The translations under genes were made by a program, and so were the position numbers. A DNA stretch of 64,000 nt, from contig JBJLGL010000013.1 of the NCBI GenBank assembly GCA_045564915.1, positions 248,001 to 312,000 of the forward strand, written 5' to 3'. Positions 63,230 through 64,000 of this stretch are shown piece after piece. This DNA is from JAQWRV01 sp045564915. Its GTDB lineage: Bacteria; Pseudomonadota; Alphaproteobacteria; Rhodospirillales; Rhodospirillaceae. Numbering within the stretch: position 1 is the stretch's first letter; every line of letters begins with the position of its first letter. The notes under the pieces were generated by a model. It had not been told where the DNA came from and ran no database searches. It saw only the letters and a program-made list of their open reading frames with translations.

Positions 63230-64000
63230 CTACATTATTGACGCCTTAGTATCTTCGTTATACCAGAATGGGCGCGTCCCTTCGATTTTTTCTTCTTCGT
63301 ATTCTGCTCCCGCAACCTGCCAGTCTCCACAACCCTTACAGATATTTGGGACGTCAGCCCATCTATGGTCTCTGTGAGGCCTCCTAAGCTTTTCACATAA
63401 AATATCCCAAAGCTCTTTAATACTGTAGTCCTCTACGTTACCCGCCTTAAACATACCTTCATAATCAACAGCACAGGCGACAACACTACCGTCTTGATGA
63501 ATTGCCATCGTATTGTTTCCCCACGGACAGGCAATTCTAAAATCTGTATTATGATCAATAGTATCCGTGCGGACAGTGCCCGTCGACGTCCACTCTAGCA
63601 TGGGTCGTACCTTTACTTCAGCACCACGTTCAGACCAAAATTTACGATAACCCTCTACTTCATGCGCGTTCTCTGTCATGACTGAAAATTGCGCAGTAAT
63701 AGTAGGATAGGTATCGCCGCGCTCCTGCCGTCTTCGACAAAGCTCTTCGACAGCTGGATATACCGTTTCCCATTTTGCTTTGGCACGAATGTGCTCAAAT
63801 GTTTCTTTAGTCAATCCATCGAGGCTAAGAATAAAACGTTTTAGAGGCGAATTCAGAATCTTTTCAATATTATCGTCACGGTCAAGCAACGTACCATTGG
63901 AATTTAGCACGATGTTCTGACAACCCACGCTATCAGCATAGTCAAGCATGTCCCAAAGTTCGTCCCCTAGAATAAAAGCCTCACCATAAAAGGTCGGCCA
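63230..64000 (-). CDS. Second radical SAM/SPASM protein, 5' end beyond the window
   Basis: An open frame runs to the right edge with no start, so the 5' end (containing the CxxxCxxC motif) is outside. Seen are WPTFYGEAF, LNSNGTLLDRDD, a typical radical SAM barrel, and a SPASM end with IACPWGNNTM, VVACAVDYEGMFKAGN and ICKGCGDW. It resembles the neighbouring gene in architecture, so these are probably tandem paralogues acting in one pathway. The 256 residues visible are partial. Confidence 0.85.
   Translation of the reverse strand, partial: WPTFYGEAFILGDELWDMLDYADSVGCQNIVLNSNGTLLDRDDNIEKILNSPLKRFILSLDGLTKETFEHIRAKAKWETVYPAVEELCRRRQERGDTYPTITAQFSVMTENAHEVEGYRKFWSERGAEVKVRPMLEWTSTGTVRTDTIDHNTDFRIACPWGNNTMAIHQDGSVVACAVDYEGMFKAGNVEDYSIKELWDILCEKLRRPHRDHRWADVPNICKGCGDWQVAGAEYEEEKIEGTRPFWYNEDTKASIM

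Noticed and set aside
1..64000. Mobile elements or prophage
   Set aside because: No transposase, integrase, phage structural gene or flanking target-site repeats were seen.

Overview
The window reads like a chromosomal stretch of a free-living, probably marine, alphaproteobacterium with moderate to low GC. That placement is inference. It rests on the alphaproteobacterial style of ParE, a GNAT/DUF482 tail beside it, an Rrf2-led SUF operon, HIG1, SapC and DUF1838 proteins, a TonB receptor and many small oxidoreductase genes. I saw no transposase, integrase, phage gene, rRNA or CRISPR array. Coding density is high and many neighbours overlap by 4 nt.

Layout. 1-7100: tail of a GNAT-like protein, a YciA-type thioesterase, parE from a probably leaderless promoter, an orphan peptide-type binding protein, tRNA-Val(GAC), an N-formylglutamate amidohydrolase-like enzyme, a TSUP permease and a HIG1 membrane protein. 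7100-13900: a complete SUF iron-sulfur operon on the minus strand (Rrf2 regulator, sufB, sufC, sufD, sufS, sufU, sufT, sufA) with a palindrome resembling an IscR type 1 site upstream. 14000-24400: scattered metabolic genes (formyltransferase-like, tannase family, two tandem MDR reductases, carboxymuconolactone decarboxylase family, a RutA-like flavin monooxygenase) and an OmpR/EnvZ-type two-component pair. 24500-29700: a tightly coupled string SLC13 permease, bioM, bioN, bioY and an acyl-CoA ligase-like gene, joined by four 4-nt stop/start overlaps. 29700-45300: DUF1330, ArsC-like, YaaA, a second orphan binding protein, an SDR that carries both sequence signatures of halohydrin dehalogenases, SapC, GST, MFS exporter, MDR, DUF1838, a nitrilase-fold protein without the usual catalytic Cys and Lys, a TonB receptor, a PerM-type protein and a methyltransferase. 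45500-46000: a lysine/alanine-rich histone H1-like gene built from 45-bp repeats, with a strong terminator. 46100-48700: a three-gene set (acetoacetate decarboxylase-like, alpha/beta hydrolase-like, bicupin), two of whose members lack expected catalytic residues.

48670-64000 is a sugar and surface-glycan region. PseC and PseB lie on the minus strand. PseF, PseI and a Nudix protein lie on the plus strand, followed by a secreted FG-GAP/ASPIC protein, a LegB/RmlB-like dehydratase, a large GT-B glycosyltransferase, a small unknown protein, WbqC, a coiled-coil protein, a glutamine-dependent asparagine synthetase and two radical SAM/SPASM enzymes, the last cut by the window edge. Together PseB, PseC, PseF and PseI make most of the CMP-pseudaminic acid route, but no recognisable PseG or PseH is present. 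The Nudix gene, coupled to pseI by an ATGA overlap and resembling NUDT22-type UDP-sugar hydrolases, is a candidate for the missing UDP-removal step. The main leads for follow-up are this Nudix gene, the halohydrin dehalogenase-like SDR, the active-site-altered enzymes and the biotin-transporter string.
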